DNA of 56,423 nucleotides from Chromera velia (GCA_018398765.1 JAHBMJ010005794.1:9017-65439); one strand, 5' to 3'. Positions 45,301 to 56,423 are shown, numbered from the stretch's first letter. A program made the numbers and translations. Notes: generated by a model not told the origin, from the letters alone.

Positions 45301-47774
45301 CTCCCTTGTGCTGCCTGGTGCTTTCAGGCGGAGTCGGGGTCTTCTCATTCGTCACCTCCCTCGGCTTCTGCACCTCCTCCCTCCCCGTACAGCAACAGAC
45401 GCCCTGCTGTTTGGAGCCCAATCTCTCCCCCCTTTCAGCCAGGATGCACTGCAATGGGCCTCCTTCCTGGAGGCTCTCACGGCTGCGGTGCCTTTTGAGG
45501 AGGGCAAAGAGAAGGAAAAGGGGAAAGAGGGAGCAGCACACAAAGAGGCAGTGGCGGTCGTTGAGAGGTCGGTGATTCCTGTTGCGGTAACATTGTTGAG
45601 GCGGTTGCATTTGGAAGAGCAGTCAATTCTCGGAAACGAAGGTGGAGGTCTGGAGACCGGGGGGGAGAGAGAGAGGGAGAACCCGGCCAGCCCGAGGTCG
45701 CCCAGAGTGCGAAAGCGGCAGAGTGCAGGGGGGGTGAGTGCTGTTTCTGTTGTTGACCAGGGGCCCGTGGCTTCCTCTTTCCTTGTGCATGTCTCTGCCG
45801 CACGGCTTTTCTGCCGTCTGGGCGGAGTGTGGAAGTCCCTGTCTAGTTCTTCAAAAGAGACGCTCTCGACTGCACTGACCGAGGGCAGTCCGTATGTGGC
45901 CGCCTTGTCGTTCCTGGCTCTGAGGGCAGAGAGAGGAGGCGAATTGAAGGGGGATCCAGCGCCTTGGGGGGCCGCAGTCGCACATGCAGGGGGGGGGGAG
46001 GAGACAGTGAGGGCAGCCGTGCGGTCGTTTCGGGACAGGGCCCTCGTCGCTCCCGCAGCATCGCCCAGAGAAGCTTCGGGGAATGGAGGCGGGGGGCGAG
46101 AGAGATTGAAAGTCAGTCAGACAGACCGCTTGAACGTGAAATCTCGCTGGATCGGATAGCGAGTGTTTCGATTTTTTGTTCTTCCTCTTGCCCATTTCTG
46201 TTTTTCTGTTTTCTGTTCTTTTTGCTTCGTTTCAAGTTTTCTCATTTTCCGCTTCTCCCTTTAGGGTAACTTTTTTTTTTTTTTAATAATGGAACTAGGG
46301 TAAAAGAAATTTCGAACAAGCATGCCCTGTTTCTCTCTGAAGTCTTCTTTCTCCTGATAAATCCCTCTCCCCTGTGCAGGCCGAATTTTCTCCCTCTTTC
46401 CTTCTGACTTTGACGGCTCTCTCCCTCTCTGCGGCTGAAATCGGTTCCTCCGACCAAGTGAGGGTCCTCCACACACTCGCCCTCGCACGGCCGTCCCGAG
46501 TGGGGGGAGGGGGGGGGAACTTCAAGTCGGCAGGACAGAGGCACAGCGACATGGGCACATCTGCAGTCCGCCTGTTGGCCCTGTTAGTGTCCCTGTGTCT
46601 GCACTGGCTGGGTCTCTCATCGTTTCTCCCAGCATTTCAGCAGAGCACTCACAACTCTGCATGGGTGTCCGCTCACACACACACAGGCGGTGTGGGAGAG
46701 GGGGAAGAGAACCCCCCCGAGGAATTCTGCGAAGCCTCCGCAGAGAAGGCAGAACAACCCCCTGGGTTCTCATCTGTGTCCCTAACGCAGAGACCCTTTC
46801 CCCCCCATCCTGCGTGGACTTTCTTTCTCTCCTGCGCCTTCGACGCGGGAGGGTCCTCTTCGTCCCAGCAACTAGCGGGGCTCCTGCATGGAAAGCCGGG
46901 GCCCGCGTCGCAAGGGACCCCGACCCCGGCAGCTCTGCCCTTGGGTGTCGCTCACACCTCCGAAGAATTGGGCTCGTTCCCCGCAGTCTTCACTGACTAC
47001 CCCTCAGCAGCTCCCCCGTCTCTTGTGTGTCCTCCCCTGCCTGCTTTGTCTTCCGAAGCATTCCTTTCGAATTCACGGATGCGATCAGAGCGTGAAAAGG
47101 GTGGGGGGGGTCACCGGGAGGTCGATGCGGGTGGAGATATTCCGGTTTTTGCCTGTCACCATCTCTCTGGGGACGACGAGGCATTTGTTTTTGAAGAGCA
47201 TGTGAGAAAGACGGAGGTCTCTCTGGGAGTGGCCCCGGCAGTGCAGGCGTCAGCCGTCCTGCCTGGCGGTGGCGCCCCAGGGGGACACCAGGATCCTCCT
47301 GGAGGAAGAGACAGCGAGGAGGCGCGCGGTCGTAGAGCGAAGGAGGACGTGTGTGCTCGCAGGATGCCCCCAGTGTTCCTTGCTGCTCTGGCGGCTGAGG
47401 GATTTCCTGAAGCTGCTATGGCTGTAGACGGGGGGTATGAGAGGGGGGCACAGTGGGCAGGGAGCGTGGAGGGATTGGAGTTCAGTGCTTGGCTTTTGTG
47501 GGTGCACGGCTACGTGATCCGAGCACTCAAACAGAAATTGAAGCGGGAGCAGTACGCAGGCGGGCCCGCATCTGTGGGTGGTGGCGGCGCCCACCCGGCA
47601 GCAGGGCCCTCAGGATCCAGGCGGGTTTCTGAAAAAAACGTGGGCGCCATGGCTGAGAGTCGCTCGGGAGATACAGACTTCGGCCCAGACGCCGCACTTT
47701 GGGTTCAGGTGGACGAGGCAGTGGCTGAAGGGGTTTCTGAGCTGTCGCGTCTCCTTGCTAGGCCTGGCGGCTAG
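36364..47774 (+). CDS. Large alpha-solenoid protein resembling focadhesin/RST1 (12 exons, about 2487 aa)
   Basis: Exons: 36364-36753, 36859-37068, 37302-37624, 38347-38596, 39065-39985, 40453-41548, 41800-42798, 43223-43717, 43960-44074, 44540-45025, 45328-46111, 46380-47774. All joins are in phase and sum to 7464 nt. The protein is made of leucine/alanine-rich amphipathic helices like HEAT/ARM repeats, with low-complexity G/E inserts. The segment from ALQALRDACRAAP through DRRASALAVDCLCLLC to MEWKPVCEQM resembles the DUF3730 region of plant RST1 and animal focadhesin, where a helix pair with IRDxC and LCxAxVxDxxxAWxV occurs. I compared from memory, without an alignment. RST1 and focadhesin are cofactors of the cytoplasmic SKI/exosome RNA-decay machinery. 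It is longer than they are (about 1800 aa). An ordinary HEAT protein of another family remains possible. Confidence 0.7.
37585..38062 (+). repeat. 85-bp minisatellite, about 5.6 copies, built from an exon end and splice donor
   Basis: Units start at 37585, 37670, 37755, 37840, 37925 and 38010, exactly 85 bp apart. The first unit includes the last 40 coding bases of exon 3 (GTCTGTGCGTCTCTCTTGG onward) and its donor GTGCGT; later units repeat both with minor changes, plus the intron sequence TGAAACAGAATTCTGTATG and AAATGCATGCACC. The last copy is truncated. Copies downstream are intronic in the chosen model. Confidence 0.95.
41797..41805 (+). other. Tandem splice acceptor CAGCTGCAG before exon 7
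   Basis: Either CAG gives an in-frame exon: splicing at 41800 encodes one extra Ala-Ala pair compared with splicing at 41806. Both preserve phase 1 with exon 6. This resembles known tandem-acceptor alternative splicing. Confidence 0.5.
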
Positions 47775-48950
47775 CACTTGAAAATCGAGGACTGAAGACT
47801 CTACTGGGGACTCTATTAAGCGTAGTGCATATAATCTAGCATATGCTATGTGCAGGCGTGATATTAAAGAGGCTCTAAGAGGCCTACTGTACCGCTTATA
47901 TGTCGGCTCAATTTACTGCTTAACTGATTGATCATGACTGAGGGATAGGAAGTACTTAGCAAATGCCGAAGAAGGCATTCGGACGGAGGAGCGTCAAGTA
48001 TGAGGTCGCATGAGAGAGAGGGGGGGCATTGACTTAAAGTTTGTTCCTAGCGTCTGGCCTATACGTCTTTCGTCTCTTCCTTCTGCATGAGAGAGAGAGC
48101 TAGCAGCGAGAGCAGTAACCAGGACAGAAGGAAGAGACGAAAGACGCATAGGCCAGACGCTAGGAACAAACTTTAAGTCAATGCCGATAAAAAAAAAGAT
48201 TGATCAACCTTAGCTCCTATATAGCTTAGCTCCGATTATTTTGTGAACATTTAATAACAATCAGTAAAGCAAGCAGCAACTTCGTTCAAGTTTGGTTTTA
48301 ATATTGTTAAATAAATAATAATGATAATAAAAGTTCATATGTATAGTTCAATAATAGTTGGATCAATAGCTAGATCAATAGTTTAATTTAAGCTATATAA
48401 AAGCCATTTATGGCTATATGTAGGCCAATTTTATAAAATAATAATTAGTAGAAAAACAATTAAGAATAAATATGGTAAGATAGGATAGAAAAACGAAAAA
48501 AAGATAGGAATAATGTCTGGAAGATCGGCCTCCGGCCCCAATGCCGACTCATTGCCGAGTAACAGCGAGCTTTCGACGTGCGGCATCAAGGAAAATAATG
48601 AGAGTAATTGAATTAATGAAGCCTCGGCAATGGGGCGCCAGGGGCGCACTTCTGGTAGAACGGTGACAGTGCTCTACCTATAAGGCACCAATTAAATCAC
48701 TATAACTAATCATCACTATTTTAATTATATTTTTTATAATTCATTTTTTCAATTTAATTCAATTTCTATGAAATGGTACTAGTAGGTGATTTAAAACTTA
48801 ATATTGATAGTACTTATCGTACTTACATCATCTACTAGTTGTACTTTCAATTTATAAAATTGGCATTAATTGACACATTCATCAACACATTGTCAGAGAT
48901 TGATCGTCACGCATGTGCTTGAATACTAAATCCAAACCTGCAACGTTAAA
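47775..48950. other. Intergenic region containing a perfect-looking hairpin, then AT-rich sequence
   Basis: Between the end of the focadhesin-like gene and the 3' end of the SGNH hydrolase gene (convergent). The hairpin element is listed separately. 48190-48950 is AT-rich with TAATAAT repeats and no coding signal. Confidence 0.6.
48026..48184. repeat. Foldback element: 60-bp inverted repeat (59/60) with a 39-nt loop
   Basis: The arm 48026-48085 begins GCATTGACTTAAAGTTTGTT and the arm 48125-48184 is its inverse complement with a single mismatch (TATACG against TATGCG). The loop is GA- and GC-mixed. The structure would form a long hairpin in RNA or a cruciform in DNA. A MITE/foldback insertion is likely; a hairpin small-RNA precursor is an alternative. 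Confidence 0.9.
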
Positions 48951-49768
48951 TTACTCATTTGCTATTCCTAAAAATCTATCAAGAAGCCCCAGTTTTTCGG
49001 CTTCTCTAGCCAAGAAATCGCCCCAGACTGCGTACCCCAGATCAGATGGGTGGACCCCGTCTGCTGCCACTAGATGAAGCATCGCTTCCTCGCTGCGGCG
49101 CAAAAGCTCAGAGACAGACACAGCCTCTGGCCACATAGCGACAGTAGCAGCCTGTCTCAGGTGCTTTCTTTCTGCAGACCGCTCTCGTTCTTCTCGCGTG
49201 TCCCTTTGATCCTTTCCTCCTGCTTTTCCTTTTCCGTATTCCCCTTCTCCATGTTTATTTCTCTCCGAAGTCACCGACGAAAGCTCAGCATGAGAGGGCT
49301 TCCCCACAAACGCGCTCTCCCCGAAGCGACAGGAGACAGACGCACTCCACCGAATGCAGATGTTCAGCAAAGACTCTACCAGGCTCTCTTCTGATCTTCC
49401 AGCACCTCGGAGTTCCAGTCCATGGAGCACACCCACTTTCTGCAAATCCCACAACGCCATTGCAGACCTGCAGACCCCATCCTTGCAAGACCCCCCCCCA
49501 CATTGTCAACCACAGCAAGGAGACACATGAACTTGAGAAAAGAAAGAAGGAGTTCACCGACAGCGGACGAACAGATTGAATGAATCATCATGGTGGAAAT
49601 TGCAGTCGAGGTATCCGGGTGAAGCTGGTAAGATCAAAGTGCGGTAAGGTTGCCAAGAAAGACAAGAGGAAGAGGGAAGGAAGGAAGGAAGGAAGGAAAG
49701 AAAGAAAGAAAGAAAGAAAGAAAGGAAGGAAGGAAGGAAGGAAAGAAAGGAAGGAAGGAAGGAAGGAA

Positions 49769-49802
<34 letters not shown>

Positions 49803-50416
49803 AAAAAAAAAGGAAGAAAGAAAGAAAGAAATAAAAGAAAGAAAGGAAGGAAGAAAGAAAGAAAGAGCAAAAAACGTAGCAAGCTAGTTCACCTCACAGA
49901 CTGACCGGATCAAGTGAAAAACAGGAAAGACGTTGAAGCTCGTGCAGACTTCCACCGGGAGTGCGGGGAGAATGATGGCGCAATTGGGTCCGACCTGCTC
50001 TCATGTACATGTACATGGAGACACAGCGAGCCGGCAGAATGGATTAATTCATGTGACACAAATGTGTGCCTGCGTTCATGAAGGAAGACTTTCGCCTTTT
50101 GTGCAGCCCTTCTTTTTCTTTTCGAAAACACAATGAAGCTGCCATCACGAACTCTTTTCTGTATCACGATTGCCAATCACAAGAAACGCAAAGTCCCGAG
50201 AGGGCGCCACTCAAAGCAAGCCGGACGCGTGATCATTTTCCTCCTGAGAGGGAGGAAAGCCCTTTGCCAGATGGTGAGGGAGTCCGTCAGGAGCGTCGAG
50301 AAGACAAGGAAAGGAAAGAGAAGCCAAGAGACAGAAACTCAAACGGGAACTGGGTGGCAGTTCACACCTCTACACATATTGTTTGGACGACGAGACAGGG
50401 ACATACACACACAGGA

Positions 50417-50458
<42 letters not shown>

Positions 50459-50628
50459 GTTGTATGACTTCTTTTTTTTCCCCCTTTCAGACAGACAGAG
50501 AGACGGAGAGACAGGCAGACGGAGACTGCAAAAAAGCGACGGACCTCGCCATGCAGTGCTGAAACCAGATTACTTAGCGCTGTTCGAAATTCTCGTGGAC
50601 TTCTGCAACAGAAACGCAGCAGTACGGA

Positions 50629-50681
<53 letters not shown>

Positions 50682-51458
50682 CGTGTGTGTGCCGATGCAA
50701 GGAAAAGAGAAGCAGGTGACGGTCTTGCTGAGAAAGGTAGGGCAAGAATAAGGAAGATCGGCGCTCTCTGGACAAATCAGCCAGCGAGACAGACATGTAT
50801 TATTGATGCCTGATCGATTTCCTTAGCTCGAAGGAGCAAGGAGCACAAGGACAGTAAAGGAAAGAAACTCTCCACCTGACAAGCAGCTGAGCGCACCCCC
50901 CCCACCAACGTCCCTTCCAGCCGACCGTCACGGACCGTCGATGCACGATGGTGTCCTTCATGTCGTTCAGACCACACACGATCACACACACATCCGCCCC
51001 TCCCTCCTTGTCGTCCTTTCCCTCTCCTCTCATCTTCTCCGCTCCCCCTTCTCCTTTTGCCACCTGGAGGCATGCCGTCTTGACCTCACTGAACAGAGTC
51101 TGCAAGCTCAATTGAATGCCATGCATGCACGCAGCGGTGGAGTGAACTTTTCTTTCGGAAATGAAGATGTGGTTTTCTGCCTTGGCTCAAGCAAAGGAAG
51201 AAAGGATGAGTACCGGTTCACTTCACTGCAGTCTGCGCAAGTCGGGGGACAGAGACAAGAGAAAGAGGAGAGCATGGAATCAATCAACGCAGCACGTCCG
51301 AAGAAGAAAACAGAGGGATGGAATCTTTTCGCAGGGGGCAATGCAGCGAATGGTTGACAAAAAGACGCAGTCAACAAGAAAGGAAGACAGGAAGGAGGAA
51401 ATGTGATCTTTCGGTTTCGCAAGCTTGTCACAGACACACACACACATGTGTACACACA

Positions 51459-51504
<46 letters not shown>

Positions 51505-53622
51505 CGCACAGAGAGGCAGAGAGAAAGACAACACACCTTGTGCACCGTCTGAACATCAGCCCCGTTTTTTGAGATGGCTTGCCAGACCACGTTTCTCCCC
51601 GTTCTCTCCGCAAGTCTCTCGCAGAAAGCACGTGGTAAAACTGGCCCTTCTTCTCTGAAAAACACATGTATTCAAGAATATTGAAGAAAAAACTGGCCTC
51701 TGTTCCCTTCAACCGATGGCGCCCGTCCTCTCTCGTGCTTTGTCCTCCCACGACATGTTATTGATAACTCAATGATGCGTTCGCCCGCCGACTGTTCCAT
51801 TTTTGCAGGGATGAACCAACGCCAAGAACTGAACCGCCAATTGACTGACCAACCGTTTGCTTAACTCACTGACTGACTGACTGATTGATATCTCCTCACA
51901 CAGGCTGACCGGGGCAGATCCAGAATAAAGTGGGGGCAGCATTGAAGCAAAAACGACGAAGAAAAGCGAAACATGGATGGATTCCCACTTTTCCTCTCCT
52001 CTCCTTTCCTTCTACCCTCCCTTTTCCTTCCTTTCTCTTTCGATGCCTTCCCGATGCCAGGCACAGAGAGCACAATCTGTCAGGCAGAAACAGAGAAAGG
52101 AAACGGAGCGCATTCTCTACTACTCACTTGTATCTCGCAAGTTCGCAACCGATTCCAAGAACTAACGAGTCCCCGACAAAGAGTACCCTCAGAGGGGGAT
52201 TCCTCTCTTTCTCCTTCCCTTTCTTTCCACTTTTCCTCCCCTTTGTTTGCTTCGCAGACACCGCACCCTGTCCCTGCCCTTCCCCTCCTGCCGAAGGTGA
52301 GACTGCCTGTCTCTCCGATTCGTGCCCTTCCCCTTGCTTCGTGCCTGACAGCGCTCTCTCGACCTGTCTGTGCCGCAAACAGCTCCAGACTTGAGCGGAT
52401 CTGCACTCAAAAGAAACGAGAAGACTTTCAAGCAGTACATGAGGAAGACGCGATTCCTCCTTTAGTGCTTCATGTGTTTGTACTCTTTCGAAGCATTGCT
52501 TAAGATGTAGTCATGGAAAGAAACCTGTAGAGAGAAACAGAGAGATGAATAGACTGTTCCCTCGGTTATGTGCCTTCGTTTCTTCATTTCACAAAGATGT
52601 GTGAGCAGAAGCCCTGCATGCGGAGAAGCGGAGTGAGTGACTCACCCCAGAGGCCCGTACGCAACCGTTCGGGCGGCATCGCTCCTTTCATTTGTTGCAG
52701 CCACCCAACTCGTGATACCTGCCCCCCCCCTCCTTGGGAAGGTACTTGAAGAACTAGACGCGTCCTCGTTTTTCTTCCCGGCAGTTTCATCAACAGAGAC
52801 GAAGCCAGCCGAGGGGCCGGGAGACCGAGGGAGCCTGAGGGAGAACAAAAGGGGCGAATATGCGTCTATGATAGGGCAGGAAAGGGAGCGCGCTAGACGG
52901 ACACAAAGAGGCGCAACAGGGGCAGGCAGGAGGAGACGGATGGACAGAGAAGCTGACAGGCCGATGCAGACAGGTAGATGGAAAAAGCAGGCACGGGATC
53001 CATCGGCAGAGAGAGAGAAAGCGGGCAGCATGCATGACTCTAAAAAGAGAACCAGGACAGAGGGCATGCATGATAGATTAGATAGATCGTCAGGGGGGAA
53101 CGAATGGACAGACAGAGGAGGACGGACTTTAAAGGGAAGCACGTGGAAAGTCCAGCATGGAGAGAAAGGTGGTAGTGGGCGGGGAGTAAGTGGGAATGGA
53201 AAGAGGCGGACAGACGGAAAGGAGACGGTAGGAATGGAAAGAGACGGACAGACAGAAAGGAGACGGTAGAGACGCGAGGGTACTGTGGGCATGCGAAGCG
53301 CGTTAGAAGCAGAGGGCTGGGTGTAAAGGGGAGAGAGGCGAAAAGGCAAGCTCACGCGGACAAGGAGAGAAGCAGAAGAAGACCGATGAATGGAGTGGCT
53401 GTTTGCCTGAGAGATTTTTTTTTATGCGGTGCTAAGATCCACGGGCAAGCCGCCCCGAAGCACACGCACTGCTAAGAGAAGATGGGTGGCGGCCGGGTTT
53501 ACACAGACTGACGGCACGTAATTCTTCCTCAGAGAGAGTCCCTGTGCTACTCCGAGGCCCACCATGCACGCACACCCGCCTCCAACCCAACGAGCAAAAC
53601 GCCGAACTCCCGGAGACGGCAT
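48951..53622 (-). CDS. GDSL/SGNH-family hydrolase (esterase/lipase-like)
   Basis: Minus-strand exons with matched phases: 53622-53513 (ATG, MPSPGVRRFARWVGGG...), 52834-52646, 52400-52128, 51654-51537, 51099-50936, 50602-50545, then a final exon starting at 49467 (or 49439) and ending with TAA at 48951. The join between 50545 and the last exon does not match in phase, so at least one small exon there is unresolved. SGNH blocks: LFVGDSLVLG with the nucleophile Ser in GDS, ISKNGADV (block II), VCGLNDM (block III, GxND), and ADGVHPSDLGYAVW with the catalytic Asp/His in DGVHP. SPREFRTALSNLVSAL between blocks III and V also fits. The amino terminus is mildly hydrophobic and could be a signal anchor. 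Such enzymes cleave esters of lipids or carbohydrates; the substrate is unknown. Low-complexity K/E/G inserts interrupt the core. Confidence 0.8.
49673..49870. repeat. (GGAA)n/(GAAA)n microsatellite in an SGNH hydrolase intron
   Basis: About 200 bases of GGAA and GAAA units, alternating in blocks. Lies in the intron region where one exon of the hydrolase is missing from the model. Confidence 0.95.
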
Positions 53623-54630
53623 CACGGTTCTTTGTTTTTTTTCTTGTCTCTGTTCCTGTCGTTTTCTTCACTTCTCACGTCCAGCCACCCCAACCTTCCT
53701 CCGTCTCTCTGTATGAAGAAAGCGTGCAAGGTGAAGTGCACCTCAGGCAGCAGCTTTTTCCTCCGTCGAGCCTGACAATGGTGTTATGTCTCTTTTGACT
53801 GGATACAGCTCCGTTCTTTGTCGGATTCCCTGCTCCCGCCCTCTGCACGTTTACAGAGAGTTGTCCACTGTGGGCACAGCGCTGCAGGAGAGACAATCAA
53901 CACGCATCGATCGGCGCTTTCACAGTCAAGAAGTCTCTCTAAGAACTTGGAATTTGGCCGCGTGCAATGCTTGAATTGTACCGGCGCCATAACTTTTCTT
54001 CAAGCACCGCGGCCCGGCGGCGTCAAGCTCCGCCGCCGCGCGCGCCCCCCCCGCCCCTGCCACCAATCGTGCACATGTCACATTTTCTTGCACCTGAGTT
54101 GGTCACTGTCTCAGAGGATGCAATTAATTAGTTTTCACTAAATTAAATTCGCTTTTTGCTTCGGCAATTCGCATTTTTTTGGCAAAATTGAGGACCCAAG
54201 TCCAAAGTGAACAACCCATTTCACGGGAAAAAATAATACTATAATATAACACGTTGTTGTATGCGTACGTATTAAACAACTTACCTTAATTCATGCACCT
54301 CTATCCACATACAAAGCATCAATTAAACAGCTAGAGGCAAAGAACTTGCTCTGGAAGGCTGTGCGACACCGTCAAACAAATATGGCAGGACTACTCGCAA
54401 GGAAGAGCTGTTTTTTATGCACGAACGTCGAAAGCAGAATGCGAAATTGTCAAATATTTTCCGTACAATTCCGACCGAAATGTCAGACCTTTCTTTTCCC
54501 GGAGAACAGATAGGCTCGTGGAGTGCCGACCTGTCCCCGTACGGCGAATGGTGGTTCATTGTACAAAACGACATAGACAGACTCAAAAGTGATTGACCTG
54601 AAAGGATAGAAAGCACCTGGGAGGAAAAGG
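53623..54630. promoter_or_regulatory. Divergent intergenic region with a GC-rich block
   Basis: Separates the ATG of the minus-strand SGNH hydrolase (53622) from the plus-strand ammonium transporter (54631). A GC-rich block (CGCGGCCCGGCGGCG, CCGCCGCGCGCGCC) lies at about 54007-54058; the rest is AT-rich, especially 54120-54310. No TGCATGCA is present in this block. Promoter function for both genes is inferred. Confidence 0.4.
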
Positions 54631-55740
54631 ATGAGTGACGAGGAAGAGGCCGCGCAGAATCGGCAAATCGACCTCGCCCTTACCCTTGTCGAAGCCACCC
54701 GAGTTGCTGGCAATGTGAGTAAATCAATGAGAATGCCCGTCTATCCAGCCAGAACGTACTTCTTATGCCCAGTCTGGCATTCACATACATGGACGGTTCT
54801 ACATATATGCGTCTGTATGGATGGAGTAGATGCATGTATCTTTCTTTCACTACATGTCAGTCAGTTGCAATCAATGTTGCTCTGACCACCACATGAACTT
54901 TCCTTGCTGAACGCTGTGCAGGTGCTCTTCCTGCTTACTTGCGGGATCTTCATTGTGTTCATGCAGACAGGGTAAGTGCTTCGTCCAGACTTCGTTTCCG
55001 TCGAGAGGGTGGGGAGCACAAGAGACTATATTTGGTCAAGTATGTGGTTATTTGTTAGAGAAACGAGAGAGAAAGAGAATTAGAAAGGCGCACGGAGAAG
55101 CACTTTGGTCACGGACAACCACTCGTATGAAGTGGCTACATGTGCGTGTGTGTGGCTGCATGCAGGTTTGCATTCGTTGAAGCAGGACTGGTTCAGCATC
55201 TGCACGTGGTCAACATTCTGTTGAAAAACTTCATGGACATGGCGACTGGGTGCATAATATACGCCTGTCAGTCAGTCATACTCTGGGTAAAATTAGAACT
55301 TATTAGACTGTCCGTTTGTGTGTCAGTCTGTCGATTTGCTGTTCTGCCTGTTTGCTGCTCTAACTGACGGACTAAGTGCAGAAATGGTGATCAATTCTTT
55401 AATGCTCCTGCCTGTCTCTCTGCATGCCGACACGCAAATGCTCCTTCACATCCGTGAGCACTGACGCGTATTCAATTTTCAATTCCGGGACGGATCTTTC
55501 ATGCATGTTTGCAGTGGTTGGTTATGCACTCACGTACGGCGAATCACTTGGGGGCTGGATCGGGAGTTCGTACTACCTGGGGGACGGGATCGGCCAAGCG
55601 CAGTTCGAACACGTTTTCTTCAACTTCTCCTTCGCTGCAACTGCTTCCACAATTGTATCGTCAGTCTCTCTCTCCCTCTGCCTCTCCCTCTCCCTCCTCA
55701 TCTCTCTCCCTCCCTCTGCCCCCCCTCCTCTCTCTCACTC

Positions 55741-55779
<39 letters not shown>

Positions 55780-56382
55780 CTTCTCGCTCTCGCGGACGCT
55801 GACCCTCTGTCGTCCCCTGCTGCGCTCTGATCTGTTTCCTCCGGCTTCCTCAATGAGTAGTCCCTCTTTGTTTCTTTTTCCCGGGTTATGCGAACGAACG
55901 AAACAAGGAGTGACTTTCAGTGGACGAAAGATGGGGATCGAAGAAGAGAAAGGGATGTGTTCCGCCGTGCATGCACAAGTTTACAATGAGTATCAATAGA
56001 TCCATCCAATTTGTTAGGTGCATTTCTTCCTTTGTGACATGGCATGTTGCAGAGGCGCCATCGCTGGCCGAGCGAAGTTCTCGGCCTACCTAATCTACTC
56101 TGCGTTGGTCACCGGCGTTGTGTACCCAATAGCAGCACACTGGGTCTGGAACGAGAATGGGTGGCTCGGAGCGCTTGGGTACAGGTGAGTAAGCGTGTTT
56201 AACTTTTCTTTCTTTCGTTAATACTTCCCAGCCGGTATTTCCTGTTCTGGCGTTCTGAGTGCCATTTTCCTCTCTTGCCCGGACTCCAGCTCTGTGTGCC
56301 ACTGTCTCTCGGTGCAATGTTTTTATTCTCCATTAAGCTCCTTTTCGCACGCACATCCCGCGCGCGCGCGCGCGCGCACGCA

Positions 56383-56415
<33 letters not shown>

Positions 56416-56423
56416 GGGGGGGG
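54631..56423 (+). CDS. AMT: Ammonium transporter, AMT/MEP family (5' part; continues past the window)
   Basis: Exons: 54631-54714, 54922-54971, 55166-55266, 55515-55659, 56053-56184, all in phase; the next exon lies outside. The 170 visible residues cover a short soluble amino terminus, the first membrane helix (LFLLTCGIFIVFMQTG), and the family signatures GFAFVEAG, NILLKNFMD, LVGYALTYGES, FNFSFAATASTIVSGAIAGR and YPIAAHWVWNENGWLGALGY. AMT proteins are eleven-helix trimeric ammonium channels/transporters of the plasma membrane, for nitrogen uptake. The window covers roughly the first third. The start ATG is followed by SDEEEAAQ and leads directly into the first helix. Confidence 0.93.
56359..56423. 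repeat. (CG)n, (CA)n, (GA)n, poly-G compound repeat at the window end
   Basis: A chain of dinucleotide tracts in the intron of the ammonium transporter, reaching the right edge in a run of G. Confidence 0.9.

Noticed and set aside
36364..47774. GCN1 or other translational HEAT regulator
   Set aside because: No eEF3-like HEAT block could be recognised; similarity to focadhesin/RST1 is somewhat better, though still weak.
52642..53355. Long minus-strand ORF rich in S, P and L
   Set aside because: Only its last part (52834-52646) is supported by splice phase with the SGNH hydrolase; the rest is the complement of a purine-rich intron.
1..56423. tRNA or rRNA genes
   Set aside because: I saw no convincing cloverleaf or rRNA core sequence by eye; a tRNAscan/Infernal run would be needed to exclude small ones.

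Overview
This is a nuclear window from a unicellular eukaryote. Six spliced or intact genes can be rebuilt by reading exons through phase-matched introns, with long microsatellites, an assembly gap and two decayed retroelements between them. The low gene density, near-50% GC exons, simple-repeat-rich introns and TGCATGCA-bearing GC islands at gene starts suggest an alveolate alga; a chromerid such as Chromera velia is my best guess. That is an inference from style only, because no marker gene here fixes the species.

Layout: 1-8.7 kb (minus) holds a multi-C2-domain protein with a ubiquitin-interacting motif, 3' end outside the window. 9.1-17.4 kb (plus) is a degenerate non-LTR retrotransposon with 5' direct repeats, a multi-membrane-segment ORF, a reverse transcriptase and a likely restriction-like endonuclease. 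18.15-20.86 kb (plus) is an AN1 zinc-finger membrane protein whose large intron contains a 323-N gap. 20.9-23.4 kb is non-coding, with foldback and poly-G structures. 23.45-29.61 kb (minus) is a Ty1/copia LTR retrotransposon with both LTRs, PBS, PPT and a near-perfect 5-bp target duplication. 30.97-33.22 kb (plus) is an unidentified, probably secreted protein with a (CAGT)n-filled intron. 34.26-35.42 kb (minus) is a single-exon membrane-anchored alpha/beta-hydrolase-like protein. 36.36-47.77 kb (plus) is a 12-exon, about 2487-residue alpha-solenoid protein resembling focadhesin/RST1. 48.0 kb holds a 60-bp-arm hairpin. 48.95-53.62 kb (minus) is a GDSL/SGNH hydrolase. 54.63 kb to the right edge (plus) is the 5' half of an ammonium transporter.

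Across four genes I reconstructed about 40 introns. All have G at donor position +5, and about half start GTC (commonly GTCAGT), which is unusual for eukaryotes and matches the abundance of (GTCA)n repeats at intron starts. Acceptors often end in GCATGCAG. Most gene starts sit a few hundred bases downstream of a short, very GC-rich block, in several cases with TGCATGCA. No operon logic applies; the genes are independent loci, with two divergent pairs (34.3/36.4 kb and 53.6/54.6 kb) that probably share promoter regions.
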